Assembly (NCBI RefSeq): GCF_040327995.1
Contig: NZ_JBEPIJ010000012.1
Span: forward strand, 45,738-109,737
DNA length: 64,000 nucleotides
From: Solimonas thermocellulolyticum
GTDB lineage: Bacteria > Pseudomonadota > Gammaproteobacteria > Nevskiales > Nevskiaceae
Direction: 5' to 3'
Position 1 is the stretch's first letter. The number at the start of each line of letters is the position of its first letter. The translations under genes were made by a program, and so were the position numbers. Below are positions 55,621-63,980 of the stretch, in pieces. Below the pieces are notes generated by a model that ran no database searches, was not told where the DNA came from, and was given only the letters and a program-made list of their open reading frames with translations.

Positions 55621-56279
55621 ACGCGAGCCAGCGCGCCGAGATCTTCCGGCGCCTGCGCGCGGCCAATCCCGCACCGACCACCGAGCTGCACTACACGACG
55701 CCGTTCGAGCTCTTGGTCGCCGTCGTGCTGTCGGCACAGGCGACCGACGTGGGCGTCAACAAGGCGACGGCAAAGCTGTTTCCGGTCGCGAACACCCCGC
55801 AGGCGATCCTTGCACTCGGCGAGGAGAAGTTACGGGACTACATCAAGACCATCGGCCTGTACCAGACCAAGGCGAAGAATGTCATCGGCCTGTGTCGCGC
55901 GCTGATGGAGCGGCACGGCGGCGAGGTGCCGCGCACGCGCGCGGCGCTCGAAGCCCTGCCCGGCGTCGGCCGCAAGACCGCGAACGTGGTGCTCAACACC
56001 GCCTTCGGCGAGCCGACCATCGCCGTCGACACGCATATCTTCCGCGTCGCCAACCGCACCGGCCTTGCCCCCGGAAAGACCGTGCGCGCGGTCGAGGACA
56101 AGCTGGTCAGGTTCACGCCCGCCGAATTCGCCAAGGACGCGCACCATTGGCTGATCCTGCACGGCCGCTACGTCTGCAAGGCGCGCAAGCCCGAGTGCGG
56201 GCGCTGCGTGATCGCGGATCTGTGCGAGTACAAGGGCAAGACCTCGCCGCCCCCGACTCCGGTCGCGCCGGCGGCCTGA
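55617..56279 (+). CDS. nth: endonuclease III (DNA glycosylase/AP lyase)
   Basis: A 220-residue base excision repair enzyme for oxidised pyrimidines. It has the helix-hairpin-helix LPGVGRKTANVVL with the catalytic lysine, the catalytic aspartate in AVDTHIFRVANRT, and the 4Fe-4S motif C-X6-C-X2-C-X5-C in CKARKPECGRCVIADLC. It is the last gene of the rnf operon, four-base overlap with rnfE. It ends six bases from the convergent ald stop. Confidence 0.97.
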   Translation: MNASQRAEIFRRLRAANPAPTTELHYTTPFELLVAVVLSAQATDVGVNKATAKLFPVANTPQAILALGEEKLRDYIKTIGLYQTKAKNVIGLCRALMERHGGEVPRTRAALEALPGVGRKTANVVLNTAFGEPTIAVDTHIFRVANRTGLAPGKTVRAVEDKLVRFTPAEFAKDAHHWLILHGRYVCKARKPECGRCVIADLCEYKGKTSPPPTPVAPAA

Positions 56280-56285
56280 GCCGCC

Positions 56286-57404
56286 TTAGGTGCGCAGCAC
56301 GTCGGTCGCCGGCGTGTACGCATGGCCCAGCGCATCGGCCACCGCCTGGTGGGTGATGCGTCCGCGATGCACGTTCAGGCCATTGCGCAGGTGCGGATCG
56401 TCGAGCAGGGCCTGGCGCCAGCCCTTGTCGGCCAGCGCGATCACATGCGGCAAGGTGGCGTTGGTCAGCGCAAACGTCGAGGTGCGCGCGACCCCGCCGG
56501 GCATGTTGGCCACGCAGTAGTGGACGATGCCGTCGATGACATAGGTCGGGTCCTGGTGCGTCGTCGGCCGCGAGGTCTCGAAGCAGCCGCCCTGGTCGAT
56601 GGCCACGTCCACCATCACCACGCCGTTGCGGATCGACCTCAGCATGTCGCGCGTGACCAGCTTGGGCGCGGCCGCGCCCGGCACCAGCACCGCGCCGATG
56701 ATCAAATCCGCGCGATGCACGCAGGTCTCGACCGCGTCGCGCGTCGAGTACAGCGTCGTCGCGCGGTTCTCGAAGACACTGTCGAGCCAGTTCAGCCGCG
56801 GCAGGGAGCGGTCGAGAATCGTCACCCGCGCGCCCATGCCGATGGCGATGCGCGCGGCGTTGTAGCCGACGACACCGCCGCCGATGATCACGACCTCGGC
56901 CGCCGGCACGCCGGGCACGCCACCGAGCAACACGCCGTTGCCGCCGGCCGCCTTCTCCATCGCGTGTGCGCCGGCCTGGATCGACATGCGACCGGCCACC
57001 TCGCTCATCGGCGCGAGCAAGGGCAAGCCGCCGCGCTCGTCGGTCACGGTTTCATAGGCGATCGCGGTGCAGCCGGACTGCAGCAAACCCCTTGCCTGCT
57101 CCGGGTCCGGCGCCAGGTGCAGATAAGTGAACAGGAGCTGATCCTCGCGCAGCATCGCGCATTCGGACGGCTGCGGTTCCTTGACCTTGACGATCATCTG
57201 GGCCTTTGCGAATACCTCGGCGGCGGTCGGCACGATACGCGCCCCGGCGGCGACGTACGCCTCATCGGCGATGCCGATGCCAAGGCCCGCCTTGGTCTCG
57301 ATCAACACCTCATGGCCGTGCGCCACCAATTCGCGCACGCCGGCCGGCGTCAGGCCGACGCGGTATTCGTGGTTCTTGATTTCCTTTGGGGTGCCGATGC
57401 GCAT
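56286..57404 (-). CDS. ald: alanine dehydrogenase
   Basis: A 372-residue NAD-dependent alanine dehydrogenase that interconverts alanine and pyruvate plus ammonia. The N-terminal substrate domain starts MRIGTPKEIKNHEYRVGLTP and has KVKEPQPSE; the NAD fold is VVIIGGGVVGYNAARIAIGMGA (key residues G-G-G-V-G-N-A). GAGGAGA precedes ATG 57404. It ends convergently with nth, with no visible terminator. Confidence 0.95.
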   Translation of the reverse strand: MRIGTPKEIKNHEYRVGLTPAGVRELVAHGHEVLIETKAGLGIGIADEAYVAAGARIVPTAAEVFAKAQMIVKVKEPQPSECAMLREDQLLFTYLHLAPDPEQARGLLQSGCTAIAYETVTDERGGLPLLAPMSEVAGRMSIQAGAHAMEKAAGGNGVLLGGVPGVPAAEVVIIGGGVVGYNAARIAIGMGARVTILDRSLPRLNWLDSVFENRATTLYSTRDAVETCVHRADLIIGAVLVPGAAAPKLVTRDMLRSIRNGVVMVDVAIDQGGCFETSRPTTHQDPTYVIDGIVHYCVANMPGGVARTSTFALTNATLPHVIALADKGWRQALLDDPHLRNGLNVHRGRITHQAVADALGHAYTPATDVLRT

Positions 57405-57540
57405 CGCGGTCTCCTCGGCCAGCATCAGAGGCAACCGATTATCCCAGCCCCGCGGCGCTGCGGCGTCGTGGAATCCCCTCAGCCGACCGCAAGCCCTCGC
57501 GGTCCGTACAATCGCGGCTTCATCCCGATGCCCCCTGCCC

Positions 57541-57891
57541 ATGCACGCCCCGCGCCTACCGTTTCGCAGCCTCACCGCCCTGTTGCTCTCGATCGGCCTG
57601 GGGCTGACGATCTACTACGGACATGAGTGGTGGCGGCTGCCCGAGTACAGCGATGCCGACATCGACGCCTCGGTGGAGCTGAACCTCCATATGGAGCTAC
57701 AGCGGCGCGGCCCGCACCTGCAGCCGGACGCCGAGAACCTCGAACGCCTGCGGCGCCTGATCCGCGCCGAAGTCCAAGCCGAAATCCGCCGCGAGCGCGA
57801 AACGATCCAGCGCCGGTTCGGGATCGGACTGATCGCGCTGGTGCTGGGCCTCGGCCAGTACGCCGCAGGCTCGTGGCGGCGGGGCGCCTGA
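57541..57891 (+). CDS. small membrane protein of unknown function
   Basis: A 116-residue protein with two predicted membrane segments: residues about 10-27 (LTALLLSIGLGLTIYYG) and near the C-terminus (IGLIALVLGLGQYAAG), joined by a charged helix of about 60 residues that could form a coiled coil (ENLERLRRLIRAEVQAEIRR). I do not recognise a family. ATG 57541 is preceded by a TACAAT box 29 bases upstream. It converges with the Ig-repeat gene. Confidence 0.6.
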   Translation: MHAPRLPFRSLTALLLSIGLGLTIYYGHEWWRLPEYSDADIDASVELNLHMELQRRGPHLQPDAENLERLRRLIRAEVQAEIRRERETIQRRFGIGLIALVLGLGQYAAGSWRRGA

Positions 57892-57901
57892 ACGGCGCCC
57901 C
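57881..57901. terminator. perfect hairpin between convergent genes
   Basis: GGGGCGCC-TGAAC-GGCGCCCC is a perfect 8-bp stem at 57881-57901 that includes the stop codon of the small membrane protein in its loop and lies 12 bases from the Ig-repeat gene stop. No T-run is present; it may slow transcription in both directions. Confidence 0.4.
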
Positions 57902-57912
57902 GCCTGCTGCGG

Positions 57913-60900
57913 TCAGTTCGGATCGAGGCAGTTGCTCGCCAGACCGTAGGGGCTCGCCACCACTGAGCCGGAGCCCAGCTGCCGCACGACACCGGGCGGC
58001 GAGACTTCGAGGTCATTGACGTCGTCGGCCAGCACCGGCAGCACGAAGTCGGCGATCGCCAGGCTCTGCGTGCCCGCCACCGTCGCTTGTGCACGCAAGC
58101 GCATCTGTACCCAGTTGCCGTGCGTCTGCGGATAGACGATGTCGAAATTCGCCGTGCCGTTGGCGTCCAGCGCCGGCGCACTGGGCGCCACGGCCACACC
58201 GCCCGGATCCAGCAGCATGTTGCCGTTGAGATCCTCGCCCGCGTCGAGGATGCCGTTGCGATCGACGTCCTCGTTCTCGCAACCGAAGTCCGGCGGCTGC
58301 GGCGCCACCGTCGAGTTGGACGGTCGCACGTCACCCCCCGTCACCTCGTACTGGGCGACCCAGACTTGGTTGACGAGATCGGCGACGTAATAGCCCTTCT
58401 GGTAAGCCGTGGGCTCCACGGAGATGCGCAAGACGGTGTCCGGCGGCGGGGGATTGCCGGCCGCATCGGTCACGATCACCACCCACGGCATCGCGTAACT
58501 GGTGGTGTTGGGCTCCGCGATTTCGTTGCCGGTGCCGAGCAGGATGCGTAGCGCCTGATTGCCGACCGTCAGCGTGGCGGCTCCGGAGATCCCCGGATTG
58601 CTGGCGAGGGTGCCGGTCACGCGGATCGCGTCGGTCGCGCTCGACGTCGCGCTGGCCCGGTAGGTCACGGTGGTCGTGCCCAGGCTGTCGGTGATGCCGA
58701 ACGCGGCCGTCAGCGCACCGCCCGTCGGATCGGACAGCGTAAAGTTCACGCGCTGGTTCTTGACCAGATTGTCATCCACATCACGAACGACCGCTCGTAT
58801 CGTCGCGGTGCCGTTGATGGGAATGACCGCAGGCTCTGCCTGTAGATCGACGCGGAACGGGCTTGTCGCCACGAACTCCAAGGGCAGGCTCGCCGAAACA
58901 TTCGCCATCGATGCGGTCGCGGATATCACCGCGCCACCCGCGTTGCCGGGACCATCGGCACAGACCTGCACGGTTGCGCGACCGTCGATATTGGTCGTTG
59001 CACTGGCCGTCGACGTTCCCGGGTTTGCGTTGATGAACCCGCGAGTGATCGCGAAGTCAATGTTGGCGCCGTTGACGGGTGCGCCGTTTTCGGTCAACCG
59101 CACGGTGACATCCGTGGAGCACATCGGCGCGGTCTCGAACAGCACTTCCGCGCTCGGCGCCGGGGCTTCGAAGACCAGCTTGGAGGTCGATACCTCGATC
59201 AACTGCACGGCGGTCACGCCGATGCTCATCACCTCGAGTCGATCGGAACCTCCCGAAGCACCGGTGTAACGGACGGTCACACGGCCCTGGGAATTCGTCG
59301 TCGCGCCGTTGACGAACACGATGGGATTGCCGAGATCCAGCGAGGTCACCTGGACCGTCTGGTTCGGGATCGGTGCGTTGGCGGCATCGCGTAAGGTGAT
59401 CACGTACTCCTCGACATCGCCGGATCCGACGACCGCTGGTCCGACGATCTCCAGCTTGGTGCCGGTGACCGGGATCGAGATCGAGCGGTTGGCGCCTTCG
59501 GCGGTTGCGGTGACGACCACGTCTTGATTACGCGGGTTGCCGCCCGTCGTCAGCACCGCGCGCGCCGCACCCGATGCGTCCGTGATGCCCCCGCCGAGAA
59601 TCTGGAGTGCGCCCTGGCTCGCGCTGAAATCGACCTTGACACCCTGGAGCAGCTTGTTGCCGGCCCCGCGAACCAGTGCGGTGATGGTCACGCCCTCGGC
59701 GAAGGTATCGGCACTCGACGGCAGATTCGGCGCATCCGACAGCAGGGTGATGTCGATCACGCCCGCCGCGACGGTCAGTTGCGCGCTGGCATTGAGTCCG
59801 CCGTCCGACGTGGCACTGATGGTGCATACGCCGGTATTGGGACCTGCCGTGAAGGTGGAGCCCGCGTTGCCGCTCGGACCGGTACCGACCGTCGCAGGGC
59901 TGAAGCTGCCACAGGTCGACGGCGAGACGTTGAAGGTGACGTCTCCACCCGCGACTGGATTGCCATTGGCATCGCGGATGGTGGCGTTCACGGTGGCGGT
60001 CGCGCCCGGGGCGATCGTGCTCGGCGTGACGCTCAAGACGATCTGACTCGCCACCCCGGCCGTGAACTCGATGGCCACCGAACTGCTGGCACTACTGCTC
60101 GGAACCTGCGCCGTCACCCGCGCGGTGCCCGCCTGAGTCGGTGCGCGCAGATTCACCCGGGCGATACCGGCATCGTTGGTCAGCGCCGAGCCGGCCAGCA
60201 AGGTGCCGAGATTGGTGGTGAAGGTCACGGTGCGATTGGGAATGGGATTGTCGTTGAAATCGCGCAACTGAGCCGTGATCTCGATGACGGTGGAGCCGTT
60301 CGCGGCGCTCGTCGGCGGCGTCGCGCTCAGGGTCAGGAGCAAGTCGGGCTGCAGCACCGTGAGCTGCTGACTTGAACTCAAACCGCCGGCGGTACGGGCT
60401 CGCAGGGTCGTGGTCCCGACCGACGCCGCCGTGAACAAGGCCTCCGCCCGCCCGTTGGCATCCGTTTCGACGGTCGAGCGGTCGAAGGTGCCGCTGCCGG
60501 ACGTGGTGTCGAATGACACCACCTCCCCCGCAACCGGGTTGCCGTTGCCGTCCCGCACCGTCGCCGTGAACGTCGTGGTGCCGCCGGCGGCGACGGTCGT
60601 CGGATTGAGGGTCGTGGCGAGCTGCGCCGACTGCCCCGTGACGAATTGGACCGCGGTCGAGCCGCTGATGTTGGTGGCGGCGTCGCGCGCCACGATCGTC
60701 GCGATCCCGCGAATCGCGGAAGAGCGCAGCGTGACGGCGGCAGCGCCGTTGGCGTCGGTCGTCGCCGTCGTTTGCAGGAGCTGACCGGCATTGGTGCTGA
60801 AGTCGATGGCGCGGTCGGGAATGGGTATGCCGTTGCTGTCCGTGAGCACGGCGGTGATCACGGCCGTGGACACGCCGTCGGCCAGAATGCTGGGCTGAGA

Positions 60901-61659
60901 GGGTGTCACCGAGAGCTGCAGCGACGCCTGTGTTGCGACCGTCAGCTCCGCAGTGGTCACGACGCCGCTGGCGGTGCGCGCACGCAGCGTGAACGTCCCG
61001 GTGTTCGGGCCCACCTCGAAGGCCGTTTGCGCACGGCCGTTTTCGTCCGTCGACACCGTCGCGGGATTGAAGATGCCCCCCACACCGTTGGGTACGGTCT
61101 CGAACGCAATCGATTGTCCCGGAACCGGGTTGTCGTTGCCGTCGAGCGCCGTGACCGTGAACTCCGCAACGGCACGCGGTGCCAGCTTGGTTGGTGCAAG
61201 AGTGGCCGCGAGGCGTTGGACCAGTCCGGCAACGAACTCCACGGAGACCGAACCGGTGAGATCCGTCTCGCGTTCCCGCGCAAGCACGGTGGCGGTGCCG
61301 CGCGCCGTCGGTGCGCGCAGGAACACCTCCGCGAGCCCGTTGGCGTTCGTGGTGTCACTGGTCGCAACGAGGGTCCCGGCGTCGGTCGAAAAATCAATGG
61401 TCCGCCCGCTGATCGGGACACCTTGCGCATCGGTCAAGATCGCCGAGATCAGCACGGTGGAGGTGCCATCCGCGAACACCGATTCCTGCGATGCGCTGAC
61501 CAGAACGACCGCCGGCGTACCGGCACCCCCACCGCCACCACCGCCGCCGCCCAACAGTCCCCCGCCGGTGCCGTCCCCGAAGCTCGCCCCGCCGCAGGCA
61601 ACGAGCGTAGATCCCGCCAGCATCAGCAAGCTGCGCAGCCAGATACGCGTCTTCAACAT
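57913..61659 (-). CDS. Ig-like repeat lipoprotein, large surface protein
   Basis: A 1248-residue exported protein. The N-terminus MLKTRIWLRSLLMLAG ends with the lipobox LVACGG, then a run of nine glycines. About ten bacterial Ig-like (Big_1/invasin type) domains of roughly 95 residues follow. The first six form three A-B dyads: A has S(I/V)xADGxST and ends with a hydrophobic strand; B has a xPxxxAxGxxxxFxxTxxDxNGNPV pattern. Domains 7-10 are more divergent. Near residue 1155 two acidic loops (DVDRNGILDAGED, DLNGNMLLDPG) look like calcium-binding loops. The role is likely adhesion or cell-surface structure (inference). Confidence 0.88.
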   Translation of the reverse strand: MLKTRIWLRSLLMLAGSTLVACGGASFGDGTGGGLLGGGGGGGGGAGTPAVVLVSASQESVFADGTSTVLISAILTDAQGVPISGRTIDFSTDAGTLVATSDTTNANGLAEVFLRAPTARGTATVLARERETDLTGSVSVEFVAGLVQRLAATLAPTKLAPRAVAEFTVTALDGNDNPVPGQSIAFETVPNGVGGIFNPATVSTDENGRAQTAFEVGPNTGTFTLRARTASGVVTTAELTVATQASLQLSVTPSQPSILADGVSTAVITAVLTDSNGIPIPDRAIDFSTNAGQLLQTTATTDANGAAAVTLRSSAIRGIATIVARDAATNISGSTAVQFVTGQSAQLATTLNPTTVAAGGTTTFTATVRDGNGNPVAGEVVSFDTTSGSGTFDRSTVETDANGRAEALFTAASVGTTTLRARTAGGLSSSQQLTVLQPDLLLTLSATPPTSAANGSTVIEITAQLRDFNDNPIPNRTVTFTTNLGTLLAGSALTNDAGIARVNLRAPTQAGTARVTAQVPSSSASSSVAIEFTAGVASQIVLSVTPSTIAPGATATVNATIRDANGNPVAGGDVTFNVSPSTCGSFSPATVGTGPSGNAGSTFTAGPNTGVCTISATSDGGLNASAQLTVAAGVIDITLLSDAPNLPSSADTFAEGVTITALVRGAGNKLLQGVKVDFSASQGALQILGGGITDASGAARAVLTTGGNPRNQDVVVTATAEGANRSISIPVTGTKLEIVGPAVVGSGDVEEYVITLRDAANAPIPNQTVQVTSLDLGNPIVFVNGATTNSQGRVTVRYTGASGGSDRLEVMSIGVTAVQLIEVSTSKLVFEAPAPSAEVLFETAPMCSTDVTVRLTENGAPVNGANIDFAITRGFINANPGTSTASATTNIDGRATVQVCADGPGNAGGAVISATASMANVSASLPLEFVATSPFRVDLQAEPAVIPINGTATIRAVVRDVDDNLVKNQRVNFTLSDPTGGALTAAFGITDSLGTTTVTYRASATSSATDAIRVTGTLASNPGISGAATLTVGNQALRILLGTGNEIAEPNTTSYAMPWVVIVTDAAGNPPPPDTVLRISVEPTAYQKGYYVADLVNQVWVAQYEVTGGDVRPSNSTVAPQPPDFGCENEDVDRNGILDAGEDLNGNMLLDPGGVAVAPSAPALDANGTANFDIVYPQTHGNWVQMRLRAQATVAGTQSLAIADFVLPVLADDVNDLEVSPPGVVRQLGSGSVVASPYGLASNCLDPN

Positions 61660-61795
61660 GGGTCTCCCACCTGCCGCAAGCCCCCGCGGCGCGCGAAACG
61701 GAATCGTCCGGATGCTAAACCAAAAAGCGAAGTAAAACAAAAAAGTCGGCTCGACTCTGCAAGCGGCTTGCCAAGTACTGGAGCGCCCCTGGCAT

Positions 61796-61843
61796 TGGCG
61801 CCCTTGGCAGGAATCGAACCTGCGACCCTCCGCTTAGGAGGCG
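61796..61843 (-). pseudogene. 3' half of tRNA-Arg(CCT), candidate attachment-site remnant
   Basis: Read on the minus strand, 61843 to 61796 gives CGCCTCCTAAGCGGAGG, then GTCGCAGGTTCGATTCCTGC, CAAGGGC, G and CCA: the anticodon loop CTCCTAA (anticodon CCT), variable loop, T-arm, 3' acceptor strand and CCA of a tRNA-Arg. The 5' half expected to pair (an acceptor GCCCTTG) is absent; upstream bases do not form a normal cloverleaf. It sits 90 bases before an integrase gene, so it looks like an attL/attR half-site. Confidence 0.7.
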
Positions 61844-61889
61844 CAGGCACGATATCCTTTAGGCTATTGTCTTAGCAGGACTTTCCTGA

Positions 61890-61913
61890 GAGCAGATGGT
61901 ATCTCATCTGCTC
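61890..61913. repeat. perfect 9-bp inverted repeat next to integrase start
   Basis: GAGCAGATG-GTATCT-CATCTGCTC is a perfect 9-bp inverted repeat, 21 bases before the integrase ATG. A shorter CAGGA-CTT-TCCTG (61876-61888) lies just left of it. Both lie between the tRNA fragment and the integrase, where integrase arm-binding or excisionase sites would be expected. Confidence 0.5.
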
Positions 61914-61933
61914 CAGATTTGCCCGGGAGCACA

Positions 61934-63133
61934 ATGGCCTACTACAAAGAGCGACGCTGGGAAGTAGAGCGCGAATACGCCGACGGACGCAAGCGCATCC
62001 TCAAGCAGATCCGCCACGATTTTCGTATCACACTGCCGGACGGCCGCAGAGTCACAAGGTCGTTCAAGACCAAGGACGCGGGCCAACGCTGGGTCGCCGA
62101 GCAGGAGCGGTTGGTCGAGCTGGGCGCAGACCTCGCCGGTGTGGAGCGCGCGAAGAAGTCAACGCTCGGCAAGATCATCGACCGCTACATGGAAGAGGTT
62201 GCGCCCCGCCTGCGCTCGCCTGGAGCAGCGAAAAGCTGCGCTACGCCGCTCCGGCGCGACCTCGGAGACATCCCGCTCGCGGCCCTCACGCCGGAGCGGA
62301 TCGGCAAGTATCGAGACGACCGTTTGCGGCAACGCTGCGTACGCAGCGGCGGCAAGCGCGATCTACCCCTGGTCGAGCTGGACCGCTACGTGAAGCCGCC
62401 AACGGTGAAGAAGGAGATGGCCTTCCTCGCTCGGGTGATTGACGTGGCGATCAAGAGCTGGGGCTATCGGCTCCCGTTCGGCAACCCTGCGCGCGGCGTG
62501 GATCGACCGCCGGAGGGAGATGGGCGCGACCGGCGGCTTCTGCCTGGAGAAGAAGATCGACTGCTTGTCGCCTGCGCCTTCAATGCGAGCTTGAAGCTGG
62601 CGATCATCTTGGCGATCGAAACCGCTGCCCGCCGCGGCGAGCTGTGCGCATTGATCTGGGGGGACATCGATTTCGAACGTCGTACCCTGCAGATCAGGGC
62701 CGAGGATGCCGGCGCGGGCAAGACCGGCACGAAACGAACCGCCCCGCTCAGCCAGCGGGCCATCGACGCACTGACGGCGGCCAAGCCCAAGCGAGTCAAG
62801 CCCGAAGAGTCCGTGCTCGGGTTCAAAGCCGACTCCCTTAGCCAGGCTTTCGACAGAGCATGCCGGCGCGCCTCGATCGATGGCCTGCGCTTTCACGACC
62901 TCCGACACGAAGCCACGTCGCGGTTGTTCGAGCTCGGACTGGACATGATGGAGGTCTCAGCAATCACCGGACACAAAACGCTGGACATGTTGAAACGGTA
63001 CACACAGCTGCGCGCCGAGCAGATTGCCCTTAAAATGGATCGGCTAGCCCTTCAGTCGGCCGATAATGCGTCGCTGGAAGTCCAGCTCGCCGCAGTCCTC
63101 AAGGAATTGCGGTTGCTCCGGCAGATGCGATGA
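61934..63133 (+). CDS. tyrosine recombinase (phage-type integrase)
   Basis: A 399-residue site-specific recombinase. The N-terminal arm-binding/core-binding part (MAYYKERRWEVEREY onward) precedes the catalytic domain: AARRGELCALIWGDID with the first arginine, the HDLRHEATSRL box with His and Arg, and the ITGHKTLDMLKRYTQL segment with the second His and the nucleophilic Tyr. ATG 61934 has GGGAG upstream. It lies between a tRNA-Arg 3' fragment on the other strand and an intact tRNA-Arg six bases downstream. The base composition is less GC-rich than the host genes. Confidence 0.9.
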   Translation: MAYYKERRWEVEREYADGRKRILKQIRHDFRITLPDGRRVTRSFKTKDAGQRWVAEQERLVELGADLAGVERAKKSTLGKIIDRYMEEVAPRLRSPGAAKSCATPLRRDLGDIPLAALTPERIGKYRDDRLRQRCVRSGGKRDLPLVELDRYVKPPTVKKEMAFLARVIDVAIKSWGYRLPFGNPARGVDRPPEGDGRDRRLLPGEEDRLLVACAFNASLKLAIILAIETAARRGELCALIWGDIDFERRTLQIRAEDAGAGKTGTKRTAPLSQRAIDALTAAKPKRVKPEESVLGFKADSLSQAFDRACRRASIDGLRFHDLRHEATSRLFELGLDMMEVSAITGHKTLDMLKRYTQLRAEQIALKMDRLALQSADNASLEVQLAAVLKELRLLRQMR

Positions 63134-63138
63134 TCTGC

Positions 63139-63214
63139 GCCTCGGTAGCTCAGTGGATAGAGCATCTTCCTCCTAAGAAGAGGGTCGTAGGTTCGATTCC
63201 TACCCGGGGCACCA
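63139..63214 (+). tRNA. tRNA-Arg (anticodon CCT)
   Basis: A complete 76-base tRNA with encoded CCA. Acceptor GCCTCGG pairs with CCGGGGC (one G-U), D-arm TAGCTC ... GAGC, anticodon stem TCTTC/GAAGA around CTCCTAA (anticodon CCT, reading AGG), variable loop GGGTC, T-arm GTAGG-TTCGATT-CCTAC, then ACCA. It starts six bases after the integrase stop. It differs from the host tRNA whose 3' half is left at 61.8 kb (acceptor there CAAGGGC), so it is a separate copy. Confidence 0.93.
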
Positions 63215-63913
63215 AGCTCTTGCTGCTTCATTTAGCACAACGGCGCGAATCGTCTGCCGCATCGTTTCTCGTTGCAGCTCAATCCGAAGTTTTTCGCGCG
63301 GAAGATCATCGGCCGCAGCCTCAGGGATCGCCTCGGCAATGATTTCCTGCATCTTTTTAAATGCGTGATCGGCTGCTGGGCGCTGTTTCCACACTGCTTG
63401 CCTCGATATGCCGAGCTCTCGCCCGACTTCAGCAAACTTCCCTCGCCGATCCTCCAGCACAAATGCCAGCGCTAGATGCTTCTTTCGGACCCGGCGCTGG
63501 ATCAGCTGGTCAGCAATTCGCTTAATCGTCTCCCAATCCAGCTCAATCTTGCGATCCTTGACCACCTTCATGTGCTGGATCGTTGCCTGCTGCAATTGCT
63601 CGATTTTCTGTTTCGCATGCGAAACGGCGGCGGCGTCGGGATAGGGTGGATGGCGAAGCGCGGATGCAGCCTGGTCATACTCCGCTCGCGCCAGCTCCCA
63701 CTTGTTTTCCTCGATGGCAACAAGCTCTGAGAACCTTGCGAATCGCGGCAGGCGTCGCATTGCAGGCTCGATCATGTTCGCTTTATTTGACAGGGCACGC
63801 CCGAAACTCTCGAGATCGTTATCGGCTCGGGGCTTCGGCTGCACGGATTCGCGTGCGGCCACGCAATCCTTGACTAGCCCGGATCCGTCACGAGTAGGCT
63901 GCTGAGAAGGCAC
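63200..63913 (-). CDS. hypothetical protein with HTH-like segment, overlaps tRNA
   Basis: A 237-residue protein of unknown function. It is charged and helical (EQLQQATIQHMKVVKDRKIEL region) and has a helix-turn-helix-like stretch near residue 165 (FAEVGRELGISRQAVWKQRP), suggesting DNA binding. Start is GTG 63913, at the outer end of a 15-bp inverted repeat. It runs antisense into the T-arm of the tRNA-Arg gene and stops at 63200, so the last codons may not be essential. Lower GC than the left side of the window points to horizontal transfer. Its neighbours are an integrase and a divergent ORF. Confidence 0.55.
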   Translation of the reverse strand: MPSQQPTRDGSGLVKDCVAARESVQPKPRADNDLESFGRALSNKANMIEPAMRRLPRFARFSELVAIEENKWELARAEYDQAASALRHPPYPDAAAVSHAKQKIEQLQQATIQHMKVVKDRKIELDWETIKRIADQLIQRRVRKKHLALAFVLEDRRGKFAEVGRELGISRQAVWKQRPAADHAFKKMQEIIAEAIPEAAADDLPREKLRIELQRETMRQTIRAVVLNEAARAWCPG

Positions 63914-63980
63914 GGCGGATTCGCTGTTGCCCAGTAGAATTCGGTTGTCGAAGCCAATTCTCTGGAGCGAATCCGCCGTG
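63911..63980. repeat. perfect 15-bp inverted repeat with GTG codons at both outer ends
   Basis: CACGGCGGATTCGCT (63911-63925) and AGCGAATCCGCCGTG (63966-63980) are perfect inverted copies, 40 bases apart. The last three bases of each arm are a GTG: one opens the minus-strand gene at 63913, the other a plus-strand reading frame at 63978. Inside, AGAATT ... AATTCT words add a second, imperfect inverted layer. Confidence 0.7.

Noticed and set aside
61796..61876. Complete second tRNA-Arg at the Ig-repeat/integrase junction
   Set aside because: The 3' half is perfect, but no 5' acceptor strand complementary to CAAGGGC is present and the D-arm cannot be closed at normal length. Treated as an att remnant.
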